Assembly: GCA_964645715.1 (NCBI GenBank)
Contig: CAZYAO010000012.1
Span: forward strand, 1 to 64,000
DNA length: 64,000 bases
Source: JAUMBM01 sp964645715
Lineage (GTDB): Bacteria; Bacteroidota; Bacteroidia; Chitinophagales; Saprospiraceae
Direction of reading: 5' to 3'
Positions 41,974 to 51,877 of this stretch are shown here, piece after piece. The notes below the pieces were generated by a model. It was not told the origin of the DNA. It worked only from the letters and a program-made list of their open reading frames with translations, and did no database searches. How positions within the stretch are numbered: the stretch's first letter is position 1; every line of letters starts with the position of its first letter. The position numbers and the translations under genes were made by a program.

Positions 41974-44358
41974 ATGTCAGTACTATTTGTCATCCCACTT
42001 CTTTTTACGACTCATTGCCTGTGGGCACAGCCAGCCACCACACTCAGCATTGATCAAATTATGCAGGGCGAGTATTACACAGGCTTTTCCCCTGAAGAAG
42101 TCCGCTGGACGTCTGATGGCGAGCGGATTTTATTCAGCTGGAATCCTGATCTGGGTAACAGTCGAAAGACCTATGTGGTTGATGTCAATAAACAGCCTGT
42201 GAGCCCTGTAGTTGCTAAAACTGAAGAAATATGGCAGGAGTTCAGTGGCGGCCATTACAACCGCGATCGCAGCAAAATGGCATACATCAAATTTGGTGAT
42301 CTGTTTATCAAAGACTTGCACAACAATCAGGACGTGCAGATCAGCCAGACGGTGGAAGAAGAGAGCAGCCCGGTTTTCTCGGCAGATGGCCGACAGCTGA
42401 TGTTTCGCCGGGGCGACAACCTGTTTGCCCTGGCCCTCGAGACTGCTGCCCTTCGGCAACTCACCAACATCAGCAGGGAGGCCGAGGGGAGTACTGAATC
42501 ATCATCGCCATCGCCCGCTAAAAGCTGGCTGCACGACGATCAAATGCAACTCTTCGAAGTGCTGCGCCTTCGGCAGGCGCGCGAAGATTCCCTCACCAAA
42601 GCACGTGAAGCGCTGAGGCCTGCCAGGCCTAAAAGTTTCCGCTACCGCCACCAGCGCCTCGATTATATTGTCGGTAGTCCCGACATGCAGTTCTTCGCCT
42701 GGCGGCTCAGCAGCAGCAACAGCGGTGCCAACCGCACGCGCGTAGCCGAGTATGTCAACAGCAGCGGTTATGCCGACCTACTCAATACCAGACCCAAGGT
42801 AGGTACCCAGGAAGAGAGCTACCAGCTATACTTATACGCTGCGGACAAAGATACCATTTTTCAGCTCGACCTTAAGGGACTGCCAGGTATTTATGACAAA
42901 CCTTCTTTTTTGGCAACTTACCACGCTGGCGACAGCAGTTGGCAGCAACAATACGAGCAGCCCAAGCCTGTCATTTTCCATGGTCCTTTCTGGAATAATG
43001 ACGGCAGCCGGGCAGCCCTTGTAATCAGGTCACTGGACAATAAAGATCGCTGGATTGTCAGTCTGGATACCAGCAATTTTCAACTTACAGTTATTGATCA
43101 TCAGCATGACGAAGCCTGGATTGGTGGTCCTGGTATCGAGGGCTGGCTCAACACCGCCGGCACTATCGGTTGGCTGCCCGATGGCCGGCATCTCTATTTT
43201 CAGTCAGAAAAAAGCGGCTATAGCCATCTTTACCTGGCCGACCTTGACAGCGGCAGCATCCGCCAGCTCACCAGTGGCCGATGGGAAGTACTGGATGTGA
43301 GCCTCAGCCTCAGCGGTGATATCTTTTATCTCACGGCCAATGCGGAGGGTCCACATGAACAACATTTTTACCACCTGCCCGTGCAGGGTGGCCTCCTGAC
43401 ACGCATTACCCAGGGTATTGGCGCCCACCAGGTGATATTATCTCCCGACCAGACGAAGCTTGCCATCCGCTACAGCAACAGCAATACCCCTTGGGAACTT
43501 TTTGTTCAGGACAACAAGCCGGGCAGCAGTGCCCGAAAATTAACCAGCAGCCAGACCACTGCTTTCAGCACCTATGCCTGGCGCAAACCAGCAATCGTCA
43601 ACTTTACTGCCCGTGATGGCGCCAGTGTGCCTGCCCGCATTTATCGCCCCAAACGCCCGCAGCAAGGGGGGCCTGCCGTCATCTTTGTACATGGCGCCGG
43701 CTACCTGCAAAACGTGCACCACTGGTGGAGTACTTACTACCGAGAGTACATGTTTCACAACTTGCTGGCAGACAAAGGGTATACGGTACTAGATATCGAC
43801 TATCGCGCTAGTGCGGGCTATGGGCGCGACTGGCGCACCGCCATCTACCGGCACATGGGCGGCAAAGATTTATCAGACCACATAGATGGTGCCCAATTTT
43901 TAGTAGACAAATACGGAGTTGACCCGGAGCGCATCGGCATCTATGGTGGCAGCTATGGCGGTTTTATCACCCTCATGGCGCTCTTTACCGAGCCCAATAC
44001 CTTTGCCTGTGGTGCAGCCCTGCGGGCAGTGACCGACTGGGCCCACTACAATCACCCCTACACTGCCAATATACTAAACACACCGGTACAGGACAGCTTG
44101 GCCTACCATCGTTCCTCCCCTATCTACCATGCGGAAGGACTCCAGAAGCCGCTGCTGATACTGCACGGAATGGTAGACATCAATGTTCACTATCAGGACG
44201 TTGTACGACTGGCTCAGCGGCTCATCGAACTGGGTAAAGACCAGTGGGAGATGGCCGTATACCCTGTTGAAGACCACGGATTCATTGAGTCTTCCAGCTG
44301 GGCAGATGAGTACAAGCGCATTTTCAGACTCTTCGAGCAGCATCTGGGGCGGCGTTAG
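41974..44358 (+). CDS. Prolyl oligopeptidase family (S9) serine peptidase
   Basis: 794 residues. Signal peptide (MSVLFVIPLLFTTHCLWAQ), an N-terminal TolB-like/DPP4-type beta-propeller (residues ~30-500, with VRWTSDGERILFSW, FSADGRQLMF and WLPDGRHLYF blades), then an alpha/beta hydrolase. Catalytic triad: Ser660 in GGSYGG, Asp735 in LHGMVDINV and His768 in VEDHGF. Oligopeptidases of this type remove N-terminal di- or tripeptides or cleave after proline, here outside the cytoplasm. No T9SS tail is visible, so it is probably periplasmic. A long insertion with TESSSPSPAKSW lies in the propeller. Exact specificity unknown. Confidence 0.93.
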   Translation: MSVLFVIPLLFTTHCLWAQPATTLSIDQIMQGEYYTGFSPEEVRWTSDGERILFSWNPDLGNSRKTYVVDVNKQPVSPVVAKTEEIWQEFSGGHYNRDRSKMAYIKFGDLFIKDLHNNQDVQISQTVEEESSPVFSADGRQLMFRRGDNLFALALETAALRQLTNISREAEGSTESSSPSPAKSWLHDDQMQLFEVLRLRQAREDSLTKAREALRPARPKSFRYRHQRLDYIVGSPDMQFFAWRLSSSNSGANRTRVAEYVNSSGYADLLNTRPKVGTQEESYQLYLYAADKDTIFQLDLKGLPGIYDKPSFLATYHAGDSSWQQQYEQPKPVIFHGPFWNNDGSRAALVIRSLDNKDRWIVSLDTSNFQLTVIDHQHDEAWIGGPGIEGWLNTAGTIGWLPDGRHLYFQSEKSGYSHLYLADLDSGSIRQLTSGRWEVLDVSLSLSGDIFYLTANAEGPHEQHFYHLPVQGGLLTRITQGIGAHQVILSPDQTKLAIRYSNSNTPWELFVQDNKPGSSARKLTSSQTTAFSTYAWRKPAIVNFTARDGASVPARIYRPKRPQQGGPAVIFVHGAGYLQNVHHWWSTYYREYMFHNLLADKGYTVLDIDYRASAGYGRDWRTAIYRHMGGKDLSDHIDGAQFLVDKYGVDPERIGIYGGSYGGFITLMALFTEPNTFACGAALRAVTDWAHYNHPYTANILNTPVQDSLAYHRSSPIYHAEGLQKPLLILHGMVDINVHYQDVVRLAQRLIELGKDQWEMAVYPVEDHGFIESSSWADEYKRIFRLFEQHLGRR

Positions 44359-44360
44359 CT

Positions 44361-44405
44361 TTATGAAAAAAGGCCGCAGGCAATGCCTGCGGCCTTTTTT
44401 CATAA
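44361..44405. terminator. Perfect 22-bp hairpin between S9 peptidase and WD40 gene
   Basis: Arms 44361-44382 and 44384-44405 are complementary with a 1-base spacer, and the A- and T-runs at its edges suit termination in both directions. Confidence 0.75.
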
Positions 44406-44415
44406 GCGCCCTGTA

Positions 44416-47400
44416 TTATTCTGACTTAGTAAGGGGTATTTTCTGCATCACAGCCCCCTCAAAATCCCAGATTAGCAACTCAAAAGTATCAAAAGCAGCA
44501 GTAAACCGCTGCTGCCCCGTCTGCAGCCGAAGGTGGCGCATACTGTTTTCGCTGCCGCCCAACGGGAAAGCGCGTAGCTCCGAAGCCGAGGCCATATCCC
44601 AAAGCCTCACCCAGCCGTTGTTGTCCCCCGTGAGCACGCGGCTACCGTCTTCCGTCATGGCCACCGACATAAGCCAGCTATCTGTAGGGGCTTTCAGGCG
44701 ACTGGCCTCTACCCAGGCAGGAGCTGACCAGACGATGACTTGCTGATCGTCAGCCACCGACAACAGCCGGCGGCTGTCAGCAGACCATACCAGATCCCGT
44801 ACGTAGTCGGTATGGGCGGCCAGTCTGGCAACCTCAGTGCCTGTGCCGGCGTTAAACACCAGCACTGCACCATCATCGGCCCCTGTAGCAATCCAGCTGC
44901 CATCGGGTGACCAGCTCACTGCCCGCACCCAGTCGGTATGACCCGTAAGCTTATAGACAAGTCTGCCGTTAGCTACTTCCCACACCCAGGTTTCGTTATT
45001 GTCACCACCGGCTGCCACCCAGCGCGCATCCGGAGACCAGGTGAGATCGCGAAGCACATCGAGTTGGTTGAGGCTCGAACGCATCTCCCCACTAGCTGCA
45101 TCGAAGATAAAGACCGCGCGATTGTCCCCCGCACAGGCAAGCTGCCGGCCATCGGGCGACCAGGCAAGTGCATAAAAAACCGTCTCAGCCGGGCTGGTTA
45201 TCTCACGGGTAGGCTGCTGCCCGTCAGCAGCGACAATCAGCAGGCGGCCATCGGCCAGTGCAGTCGCCAGCTGTTGACCATCGCGACTCCAGTCAAGACC
45301 AGTGATGCTTATTTTTTCTGCTGTGCTACAACGGCTTTCCGTCGGGATAGCCGTTTCCATGGCGAGGCTACCATCTTTGGCCAACACCCGCAGCTGCTCG
45401 CCCGCTGAAGCCAGCAGCAGCTGGCTGCCGTCGGCAGACCAGCTCACGGAGCTGATTGCACCCGGCGCGGCGCTAAACTGTGCCAGCGGCTCCCCGCTGT
45501 TGGCTGCCCATAACTGTACGCTCCCTTCCTGATCGGCTGTTGCCAAGGTAGTACCATCCGCACTCCATGTAACCGCCATGATCCACGCCTGATGCTTATC
45601 CGTCAGTCGGCGCACCGCTACACCACTCTCCGTATTCCAGATAATGGCCGTCTGGTCATCGCTCACAGTCACCAGTTGCCGGCCATCGGGCGACCAGGCC
45701 AGATCCCGTACGTAGTCTGTATGATCTGTTAATTCGTGTACTACTTGTCCGCTGCCTGCATCAAAAATGATAGCAGCCGAATCATCCCCGCAGGTTGCCA
45801 GCCACTTGCCATCAGGCGACCAGGCTACCCCCCGTATCCAGTCAGCATGCCCTGCCAGTTTAGCCACAAGCGTACCACCAGCTACATTCCACAGCCAGCA
45901 GAAATTATCATCCGAACCCGCAGCCAGTGTAGTCCCATCAGGTGACCAGCTGAGCGACCGAACGAAATCATTGTGCGGCAACACCTTCAGTACCTGTCCG
46001 GTGACTGCATCAAAAATCATGACTGAACTTTGCCCGCCGGCCGCCAGCCATTTTCCGTCTGGTGACCAGGCTGCACTAAAAAAGGGCTCCAAAGGTGCTG
46101 ACAATAAGCGCAACTCTCCACCTGGCTGATAGATCCCAACAACCCCGCAATCGCCCGTCACTGCAATCTGCCGGCCATCCGGCGACCAGACAGCGTCATA
46201 CTGCTCAAACTGAAATTCCTCAGCCCCGTTGTCCTCCTCCGAAGCTATCGGCTCAATTTCCCAGCTGCTCACCAGACTGCCATCGAGATTGCGGATGGCA
46301 AATACCCGACTCCCCTGTGCCGCGGCAAACAGGCTTCCATCGGGCGAAAAAGTAAGCCCCAGCACAGACATCCCGTCCAGATTGAGCAATTCCTGAGGAT
46401 TGCCGGCAGCATCCCAAAACTGTACATTGCCAGCATTATCCCCACTTATCAGCCTGCCCCCTTTACCATCGATGGCAGCAGCCATTATCCAGTTCTGGTG
46501 CCCTCCCTGCGACGCTGCGACAGCACTGCCCGTAGCCACATCCCAGATAATAAGCTGCTGATCATCCCCGGTGGAAATAATCTGCCGGCCATCGGGTGAC
46601 CAGCACACTGACCGCACGTAATCGGTATGTTGTTCGAGTCGCTTCAATATGATACCCGTCTGGCTGTTATACACCAGCAGGCTACCGTCATCGCTGCAGG
46701 ACACCAGCTGCTTACCATCTGGTGACCAGGCAATACCCCTGATCCAGTCTGTATGCCCTGCCAGCTGCCGGCGCAGCGCTTTGGTTGACACATCCCACAG
46801 CGACACCATATTGTCATCCCCGGCTGCAGCCAGCGTGCCCCCGTCGGGCGACCAGGCCACAGCCCGTACATAATCGGAATGCGGCAGCCTGGCCAAAACC
46901 TCGAGTGTGCCGCCATCCAGCAGTTGAACGTTGGCATCGGTACCGACGGCCAATTGCTGTCCGTCCGGAGACCACTGAACGCTCATAGCTGTGTTACTTT
47001 CTTGCACATAAGTTGCCTCTCCCGTACGTCTGTCATACACCCCCACACGACCGTCGAGTAGACTGATAGCCAGCTTATTGCCATCAGGCGTCCAGCTGAC
47101 GGCTGTCTGATACACATCGGACTCCTCGACCGAGGCCATAGCAACCGACGCTACTGTCCATACGTACTGTGTCTCCCCTGCAGGATCATAAACGACTACC
47201 TCCTCTCTACCGGCACCCACTGCCAGCGAGCGATTATTGCGCGACCAACTTACATCATAAACGAAGCCTGCGCCACCCGTCTCAAAGCGCTGTGTCACCC
47301 TGCCCGTCTTGGCATCCCTGATGACTACGCGTCCACTATTATCCCCTGAAGCTATCAGCCGTCCGTTTCGGGACCAGTCGACAGCCATAATCCAGCTTTC

Positions 47401-49107
47401 ATGCCCCTCTGTAAAATTATTCAGTTGTTCTCCGTTATTGGGATCCCAAATGATGGTCTGGCCATCATCCCCCACGGACACCAGTTTTTTGCCATTGCCC
47501 GCAAATGCCAGATCGCGTACATAATCGGTATGCCCCTCCAGGCTAAGTAGCAGTGCCCCGTTGGAGGCGTCAAATATCAGTACCTTACCATCATCCGAAG
47601 CAGTTGCAATCCGACGGCCATTGGGCGACCACGCGGCAGCCCGAACCCAATCGCTATGCCCCTCCAGCTTAAACTGCAATTGCTTGCTATCTACCTGCCA
47701 GACCCAGGTGCGGGCGTCATCGGAGGCGGCAGCCAGGCGGCGGCCATCGGGCGACCAGGCGATGCCGCGGACATAGTCATCCTGCGGAAAGTGTCCCACT
47801 TCCTCACCGCTACTCACCTCCCAGAGCGTGATTCCCTGCTGGTAGCCGCCCGCCAGGCGGCGGCCGTCGGGCGACCAGGCCAGGGTAAAAAACGATACCT
47901 GCCCGGAAGGCGCCATCAGCCAGCGGGGCTCGGGCTGGTTTTTTATAAAAATCCCCACGCGCCCATCCGCCATGGCTACCGCGAGCTGGCGACTATCGGG
48001 CGACCAGGCAACAGCCATTTGCTCTACCCCCCCGCTTTCGACTTCCTCCTCCGCAAAATTCACCTCCTCTTCCTCCTCTATGGGCGAAGGCGGTATTTGC
48101 CAGGCCACAGCCTTGGTACCATCGGGTCGATAGCAGGCGATGTCCTCCGTCTGGCCTGCCACCGACAACAGGCGGCTGTCCTTTGACCAGCAGAGATGAA
48201 TAATAAAATCGCCCGCCGAAAAACTATTGAGTCGCTCCCGCGTCTCAGCATTCCAAAGCCGCACCAGCCCAGCCTGATCGCCGGAAGCAATGTAGCGGCC
48301 ATCGGGCGACCAGCTCACCGCCATAATCCAGGACTCACCATGCCCATCGGTCAACTGTCCCAGCTGGTTGCCGCTGGCAACATCCCACACTATCCCCAGC
48401 AGATCATCAGCGACCGTCACCAGTTGTTGACTGGAAGGTGACCACGCCAGCGCACGTACGTAGTCGGTATGGCCGTCGAGCAGCTGGTGAATACTGCCGC
48501 TGGCCACCTCATATATGATGGCGCTACCATCATCGGAAGCCGAAGCTACCCATTTTCCGTCGGGAGAAAATCCCACACTGCGCACCCAGTCTTCATGCCC
48601 CCGCAGCTTGTACACCACATGCTGACCAGCCACATTCCAGAGCCACGTCTGGTTGTCATCCGAGCCAGCTGCCAGCAGTTTACCGTCGGGTGACCAGCTC
48701 ACCGACCTCACATAGTCATCCTGTGGGAGCTGAAAAACCCGCGCACGGGTATCCACGCTCCATATATCCACCCCTTGCTGGGTGCCCACCGCAAGCTGCC
48801 GGCCATCCGGAGACCAGGTCACTGACAGCAGCGCCTCTTCCGCAAAGTCCTCCACCAACCACAGCGGCTCATCCTTGCCCTGCTCTGTAATGAGCAGGCG
48901 CCCGTCCATCAGGGCAACAGCAAGCTGCCGTCCGTCCGGAGACCAGGCGCTGGCCGACTGCAGAATGGCAGGCGGCTCGTAAGGGGTATAGGCTTTTGCC
49001 GTTAGGGTAAAAATCACCAGCAGCCACACAAGTCCGCCCTGCAGCCAGGGCCACCGGCCGCTGCCGCTTTGTTTACTATACGAGTTCATAATGAAAAAAT
49101 TTGTCAT
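44416..49107 (-). CDS. Exported protein made of five seven-bladed WD40-type propellers
   Basis: 1563 residues. A signal peptide or anchor (WLQGGLVWLLVIFTLTAKA) precedes 35 WD40-like blades with the WSPDGxxLA signature. They fall into five units of seven, each ~300 residues (near residues 52-345, 360-650, 665-955, 970-1255, 1265-1563), separated by acidic or low-complexity linkers. Within a unit each blade keeps its own signature: blade 3 DYVRSVSWSPDG, blade 4 a DWVR stretch with SDDG, blade 5 HTDYVR, blade 6 WIMAVxWS. The fifth propeller's last blade is degenerate. No catalytic domain and no T9SS tail. Role unknown; propellers usually bind proteins or peptides. A second ATG at 49089 is possible. 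Confidence 0.9.
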   Translation of the reverse strand: MTNFFIMNSYSKQSGSGRWPWLQGGLVWLLVIFTLTAKAYTPYEPPAILQSASAWSPDGRQLAVALMDGRLLITEQGKDEPLWLVEDFAEEALLSVTWSPDGRQLAVGTQQGVDIWSVDTRARVFQLPQDDYVRSVSWSPDGKLLAAGSDDNQTWLWNVAGQHVVYKLRGHEDWVRSVGFSPDGKWVASASDDGSAIIYEVASGSIHQLLDGHTDYVRALAWSPSSQQLVTVADDLLGIVWDVASGNQLGQLTDGHGESWIMAVSWSPDGRYIASGDQAGLVRLWNAETRERLNSFSAGDFIIHLCWSKDSRLLSVAGQTEDIACYRPDGTKAVAWQIPPSPIEEEEEVNFAEEEVESGGVEQMAVAWSPDSRQLAVAMADGRVGIFIKNQPEPRWLMAPSGQVSFFTLAWSPDGRRLAGGYQQGITLWEVSSGEEVGHFPQDDYVRGIAWSPDGRRLAAASDDARTWVWQVDSKQLQFKLEGHSDWVRAAAWSPNGRRIATASDDGKVLIFDASNGALLLSLEGHTDYVRDLAFAGNGKKLVSVGDDGQTIIWDPNNGEQLNNFTEGHESWIMAVDWSRNGRLIASGDNSGRVVIRDAKTGRVTQRFETGGAGFVYDVSWSRNNRSLAVGAGREEVVVYDPAGETQYVWTVASVAMASVEESDVYQTAVSWTPDGNKLAISLLDGRVGVYDRRTGEATYVQESNTAMSVQWSPDGQQLAVGTDANVQLLDGGTLEVLARLPHSDYVRAVAWSPDGGTLAAAGDDNMVSLWDVSTKALRRQLAGHTDWIRGIAWSPDGKQLVSCSDDGSLLVYNSQTGIILKRLEQHTDYVRSVCWSPDGRQIISTGDDQQLIIWDVATGSAVAASQGGHQNWIMAAAIDGKGGRLISGDNAGNVQFWDAAGNPQELLNLDGMSVLGLTFSPDGSLFAAAQGSRVFAIRNLDGSLVSSWEIEPIASEEDNGAEEFQFEQYDAVWSPDGRQIAVTGDCGVVGIYQPGGELRLLSAPLEPFFSAAWSPDGKWLAAGGQSSVMIFDAVTGQVLKVLPHNDFVRSLSWSPDGTTLAAGSDDNFCWLWNVAGGTLVAKLAGHADWIRGVAWSPDGKWLATCGDDSAAIIFDAGSGQVVHELTDHTDYVRDLAWSPDGRQLVTVSDDQTAIIWNTESGVAVRRLTDKHQAWIMAVTWSADGTTLATADQEGSVQLWAANSGEPLAQFSAAPGAISSVSWSADGSQLLLASAGEQLRVLAKDGSLAMETAIPTESRCSTAEKISITGLDWSRDGQQLATALADGRLLIVAADGQQPTREITSPAETVFYALAWSPDGRQLACAGDNRAVFIFDAASGEMRSSLNQLDVLRDLTWSPDARWVAAGGDNNETWVWEVANGRLVYKLTGHTDWVRAVSWSPDGSWIATGADDGAVLVFNAGTGTEVARLAAHTDYVRDLVWSADSRRLLSVADDQQVIVWSAPAWVEASRLKAPTDSWLMSVAMTEDGSRVLTGDNNGWVRLWDMASASELRAFPLGGSENSMRHLRLQTGQQRFTAAFDTFELLIWDFEGAVMQKIPLTKSE

Positions 49108-49274
49108 GCTGAAAATTTGGCAGGGTAGCAGGTGTATTCATCTCCTTTTTACATGGCAACTATAACACCGACCTCATTCATGCTGCCGCACAATTCTCTA
49201 TATACATATAACGGTCGGCAACTTTCCATAAAACTTTCGTTTCTTTAGGTTTATTTTATTTGTGTCAAAAAAAT

Positions 49275-49910
49275 ATGACGATGTCGCAACCGGAGGAAGG
49301 CTACATTAAATTTCAGGCAACCTGGCAGCGGAGCGGAGCTGTTGCCGATGATGCAGCCCTGAAGGCATTGATAGAAGCTCGGCAACTGCTGTATCAGGCA
49401 GGACTCATCGGTCAGCTGCCCGACGGGATTGGTTATGGTAATATCAGCCAGCGCCTGCGACCGAACAGCCATGAATTCATCATCAGTGGATCGGCAACCG
49501 GAGGAATACCGCAGCTTACAAGCCAGCATTTTTCACTTGTGACCGCTGTTGACATAGCCGCCAATCAACTTTCTTGTACCGGTCCTGTTATCGCTTCTTC
49601 TGAAAGCATGAGCCACGCTGCCATTTACCTCCGTTGTCCTGAGGCTATGGCTGTAATCCACATACACGACTACGCCATGTGGGCATTACTGCTGGACCAT
49701 TACCCGACGACCACCCCGGACGCCACCTACGGCAGTCCCCAGATGGCTTTCAGTATCATGAACCTATTTGATACTACTGACCTCCCAACGCGTAAGCTAC
49801 TGGTCATGCGGAATCATCCCGAAGGCATCATCGCCTTCGGTGAGCTAAAAGAAACCAGTACGTGGCTGGTTGAACTGGCGGCCTCAACCGTTAGGCAGGA
49901 ACCTGCCTAG
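49275..49910 (+). CDS. Class II aldolase/adducin family protein
   Basis: 211 residues. Zinc-dependent aldolase fold. Seen: GIGYGNISQRL near residue 55 (phosphate-binding GNxS), a SSESMSHAAIYLRCPEAMAVIHIHDY stretch holding the likely catalytic Glu and two metal-binding His, and a later RNHPEGIIAFG with the third His. The substrate cannot be told; relatives include fuculose-phosphate aldolase, ribulose-phosphate epimerase and methylthioribulose dehydratase. Possible starts are TTG 49260, ATG 49275 and ATG 49281; the first ATG is chosen. It is divergent from the propeller gene and no sugar-phosphate genes are nearby. Confidence 0.8.
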   Translation: MTMSQPEEGYIKFQATWQRSGAVADDAALKALIEARQLLYQAGLIGQLPDGIGYGNISQRLRPNSHEFIISGSATGGIPQLTSQHFSLVTAVDIAANQLSCTGPVIASSESMSHAAIYLRCPEAMAVIHIHDYAMWALLLDHYPTTTPDATYGSPQMAFSIMNLFDTTDLPTRKLLVMRNHPEGIIAFGELKETSTWLVELAASTVRQEPA

Positions 49911-49984
49911 ATTCTTATTATTTCCATTTTTTAGCAACAATTCAAAACATAACTATTTGTCATCATCACAGTAAATTTAGCAGC

Positions 49985-51109
49985 ATGAAATACATACTAT
50001 CAGCCATTTTTCTCATCAAATGCCTAACGATCAGCACACAGATAAGTTTCAGTTTTGTACATGACGGACTGCAGCGCAGCGGACTGGTGTATATCCCGCA
50101 GCAGGAGCCGCCGGCAGGCGGGTGGCCCGTGGTATTTGTACTGCATGGATTCACCCAGACCGCCCAAGGAATCATGGGCTATTCGGGCATGAACAGCGTA
50201 GCAGAAGAGGAAAATTTCATTGCCTGCTACCCGAATGGCATCAATTTCAGCTGGAACGTCGGTTTCACCGCGGCAGCCACTGATGATGTTAACTTTATAG
50301 AAACCCTCATCGACAGTCTGTCGGCCGTCTGGCTCATCAATCCCCAGCGCGTGTATGCTTGCGGCATGTCTAACGGAGGATTTATGAGCTATCGACTTGC
50401 CTGCGAACTGGATAACAAAATTGCCGCCATTGCCTCGGTCACCGGCAGTATGACCGCTGCCACCTTCAGCAATTGTGGCCCGGCCCGGGCAGTACCCGTA
50501 CTGGAAATCCACGGCACCGCAGACGCCATCGTCCCCTACGCAGGCAGTAACGGCATACTGCCCATTCCGGAAGTACTGCAGTTTTGGCGCAACCACAATG
50601 GCTGCCCGACGGCAGCCACTATTAGCAACCTACCCGATATCGTAAGCGAAGGATCTTATGTTGAAAAACAATTATATGTTCCCTGCAATGGCGGCAGCAG
50701 CCTTGAGCATTTGCGCATTGTTGGCGGTGGACACACCTGGCCTGGCAGTACCGGTGTTTCGGGCATTGGCAATACCAACCGGGATATCAGTGCAAGCCGC
50801 GAAATATGGCGCTTTTTCAGTCAGTACGACCTGTCAGGTCCCGTCAGTAGCCTGTCGGATTCCCCCCAGCACCTACAAAAACTAAAAGTCAGTCCCAATC
50901 CAACCGATGGGCTGGTGCGTATCGAATGGCCCTTCACGCAACCTGCCTGGCTAGCCATCTACAACAGCCGCGGACAGCTTATACGGCGCCAGCTCTACAT
51001 ACCCGCACCCTTCGTGCAAGTCGACCCCTTACCTGCCCCAGGTATCTACTACCTGCAGGCCATCGCCGCCGGAGGCGGAGAATGGACAGGCAGTATTTTG
51101 GTCCAATAA
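49985..51109 (+). CDS. Secreted PHB-depolymerase/feruloyl-esterase-like hydrolase with T9SS tail
   Basis: 374 residues. N-terminal signal peptide, then an alpha/beta hydrolase of the LpqC/PHB depolymerase family. Landmarks: VVFVLHGFTQTAQ, the nucleophile Ser in CGMSNGGFMSY, Asp in EIHGTADAIVPY and His in GGGHTWPGS. The last ~75 residues are a T9SS type A sorting domain (LKVSPNPTDG to ILVQ). Related enzymes cleave polyester or feruloyl/acetyl xylan bonds; specificity is not readable. A near-consensus -7 box (TAAATTTA) lies just before the ATG. It fits the polysaccharide-degrading, exported theme of the window's amylase. Confidence 0.9.
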   Translation: MKYILSAIFLIKCLTISTQISFSFVHDGLQRSGLVYIPQQEPPAGGWPVVFVLHGFTQTAQGIMGYSGMNSVAEEENFIACYPNGINFSWNVGFTAAATDDVNFIETLIDSLSAVWLINPQRVYACGMSNGGFMSYRLACELDNKIAAIASVTGSMTAATFSNCGPARAVPVLEIHGTADAIVPYAGSNGILPIPEVLQFWRNHNGCPTAATISNLPDIVSEGSYVEKQLYVPCNGGSSLEHLRIVGGGHTWPGSTGVSGIGNTNRDISASREIWRFFSQYDLSGPVSSLSDSPQHLQKLKVSPNPTDGLVRIEWPFTQPAWLAIYNSRGQLIRRQLYIPAPFVQVDPLPAPGIYYLQAIAAGGGEWTGSILVQ

Positions 51110-51263
51110 TTGCCGAAGAGCAGGCTCAAACCCTAAACAATCTACGGGCTGTTTCGTTATTGAGATATCGGGCGACAGGCTACACGTTGGCAGTTTGACC
51201 GAGACAGGCAGGCAGCGGCGTCGAGGCCTCCCTGCACCACCAAAAGTAATAAACAATCTGTCT

Positions 51264-51755
51264 ATGAATTTCCTGCTGTATTCGGGTATCACATTAGGAT
51301 CTGTACTTGCCATGGAATTTGTGGCCTGGTTTGCACATAAGTATGTCATGCATGGTTTTTTGTGGAACTGGCATGCGGATCATCACAAGCCACACCATGA
51401 AAAAGACGGTTTTTTCGAGAAAAATGACCTCTTTTTTCTTGTATTTGCCATCCCCAGCGCCATCTGCTACATGGTGGGGCTTTCCCAGCCCGGCTGGTTT
51501 CCACTCACCTTTGTAGGCATTGGCATTTCTGTCTATGGCCTGATTTACTTCCTCATCCACGACGTATACATACACCAGCGCTTTAAGTGGTTCAGGCAGC
51601 TCGACAACCGCTACAGTCGCGCTATCCTGCGGGCGCATGGAGCCCACCACGCCAAACAGGAAAAGGAGGATGGGGAATCTTTCGGCTTGCTGATCGTCAA
51701 CAACAAATATTTTCGGCCACGCAGCGAGTGGTCTAAGAAAACATCTGTTTCTTGA
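51264..51755 (+). CDS. CrtZ-type beta-carotene hydroxylase (fatty acid hydroxylase superfamily)
   Basis: 163 residues from the ATG at 51264. Di-iron membrane enzyme that hydroxylates beta-carotene rings to zeaxanthin. The histidine clusters are in order: HKYVMH (25-30), HADHH (37-41), HDVYIHQR and HGAHH, with hydrophobic membrane segments between. Length matches bacterial CrtZ (~160). The frame is open 23 codons further upstream, but that stretch is basic and Pro-rich with no membrane character. Other carotenoid genes are not in the window, so the pigment end product cannot be inferred. Confidence 0.88.
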   Translation: MNFLLYSGITLGSVLAMEFVAWFAHKYVMHGFLWNWHADHHKPHHEKDGFFEKNDLFFLVFAIPSAICYMVGLSQPGWFPLTFVGIGISVYGLIYFLIHDVYIHQRFKWFRQLDNRYSRAILRAHGAHHAKQEKEDGESFGLLIVNNKYFRPRSEWSKKTSVS

Positions 51756-51877
51756 TGATTTAGCGGAATAATTGTAACTTCATGCCCGCATAACGGAACA
51801 GGCGAGGGACAGCTCCCGGCCTGCACTATTATCGCAATATCCTGGTCAATTTCGCATTGCTCAGGATATTGTCATTT

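Noticed and set aside
44416..49107. Dozens of short near-identical DNA repeats, as in a CRISPR array
   Set aside because: They encode the WSPDG blade motif in one frame; the spacing is that of WD40 blades and there are no unique spacers of constant length.
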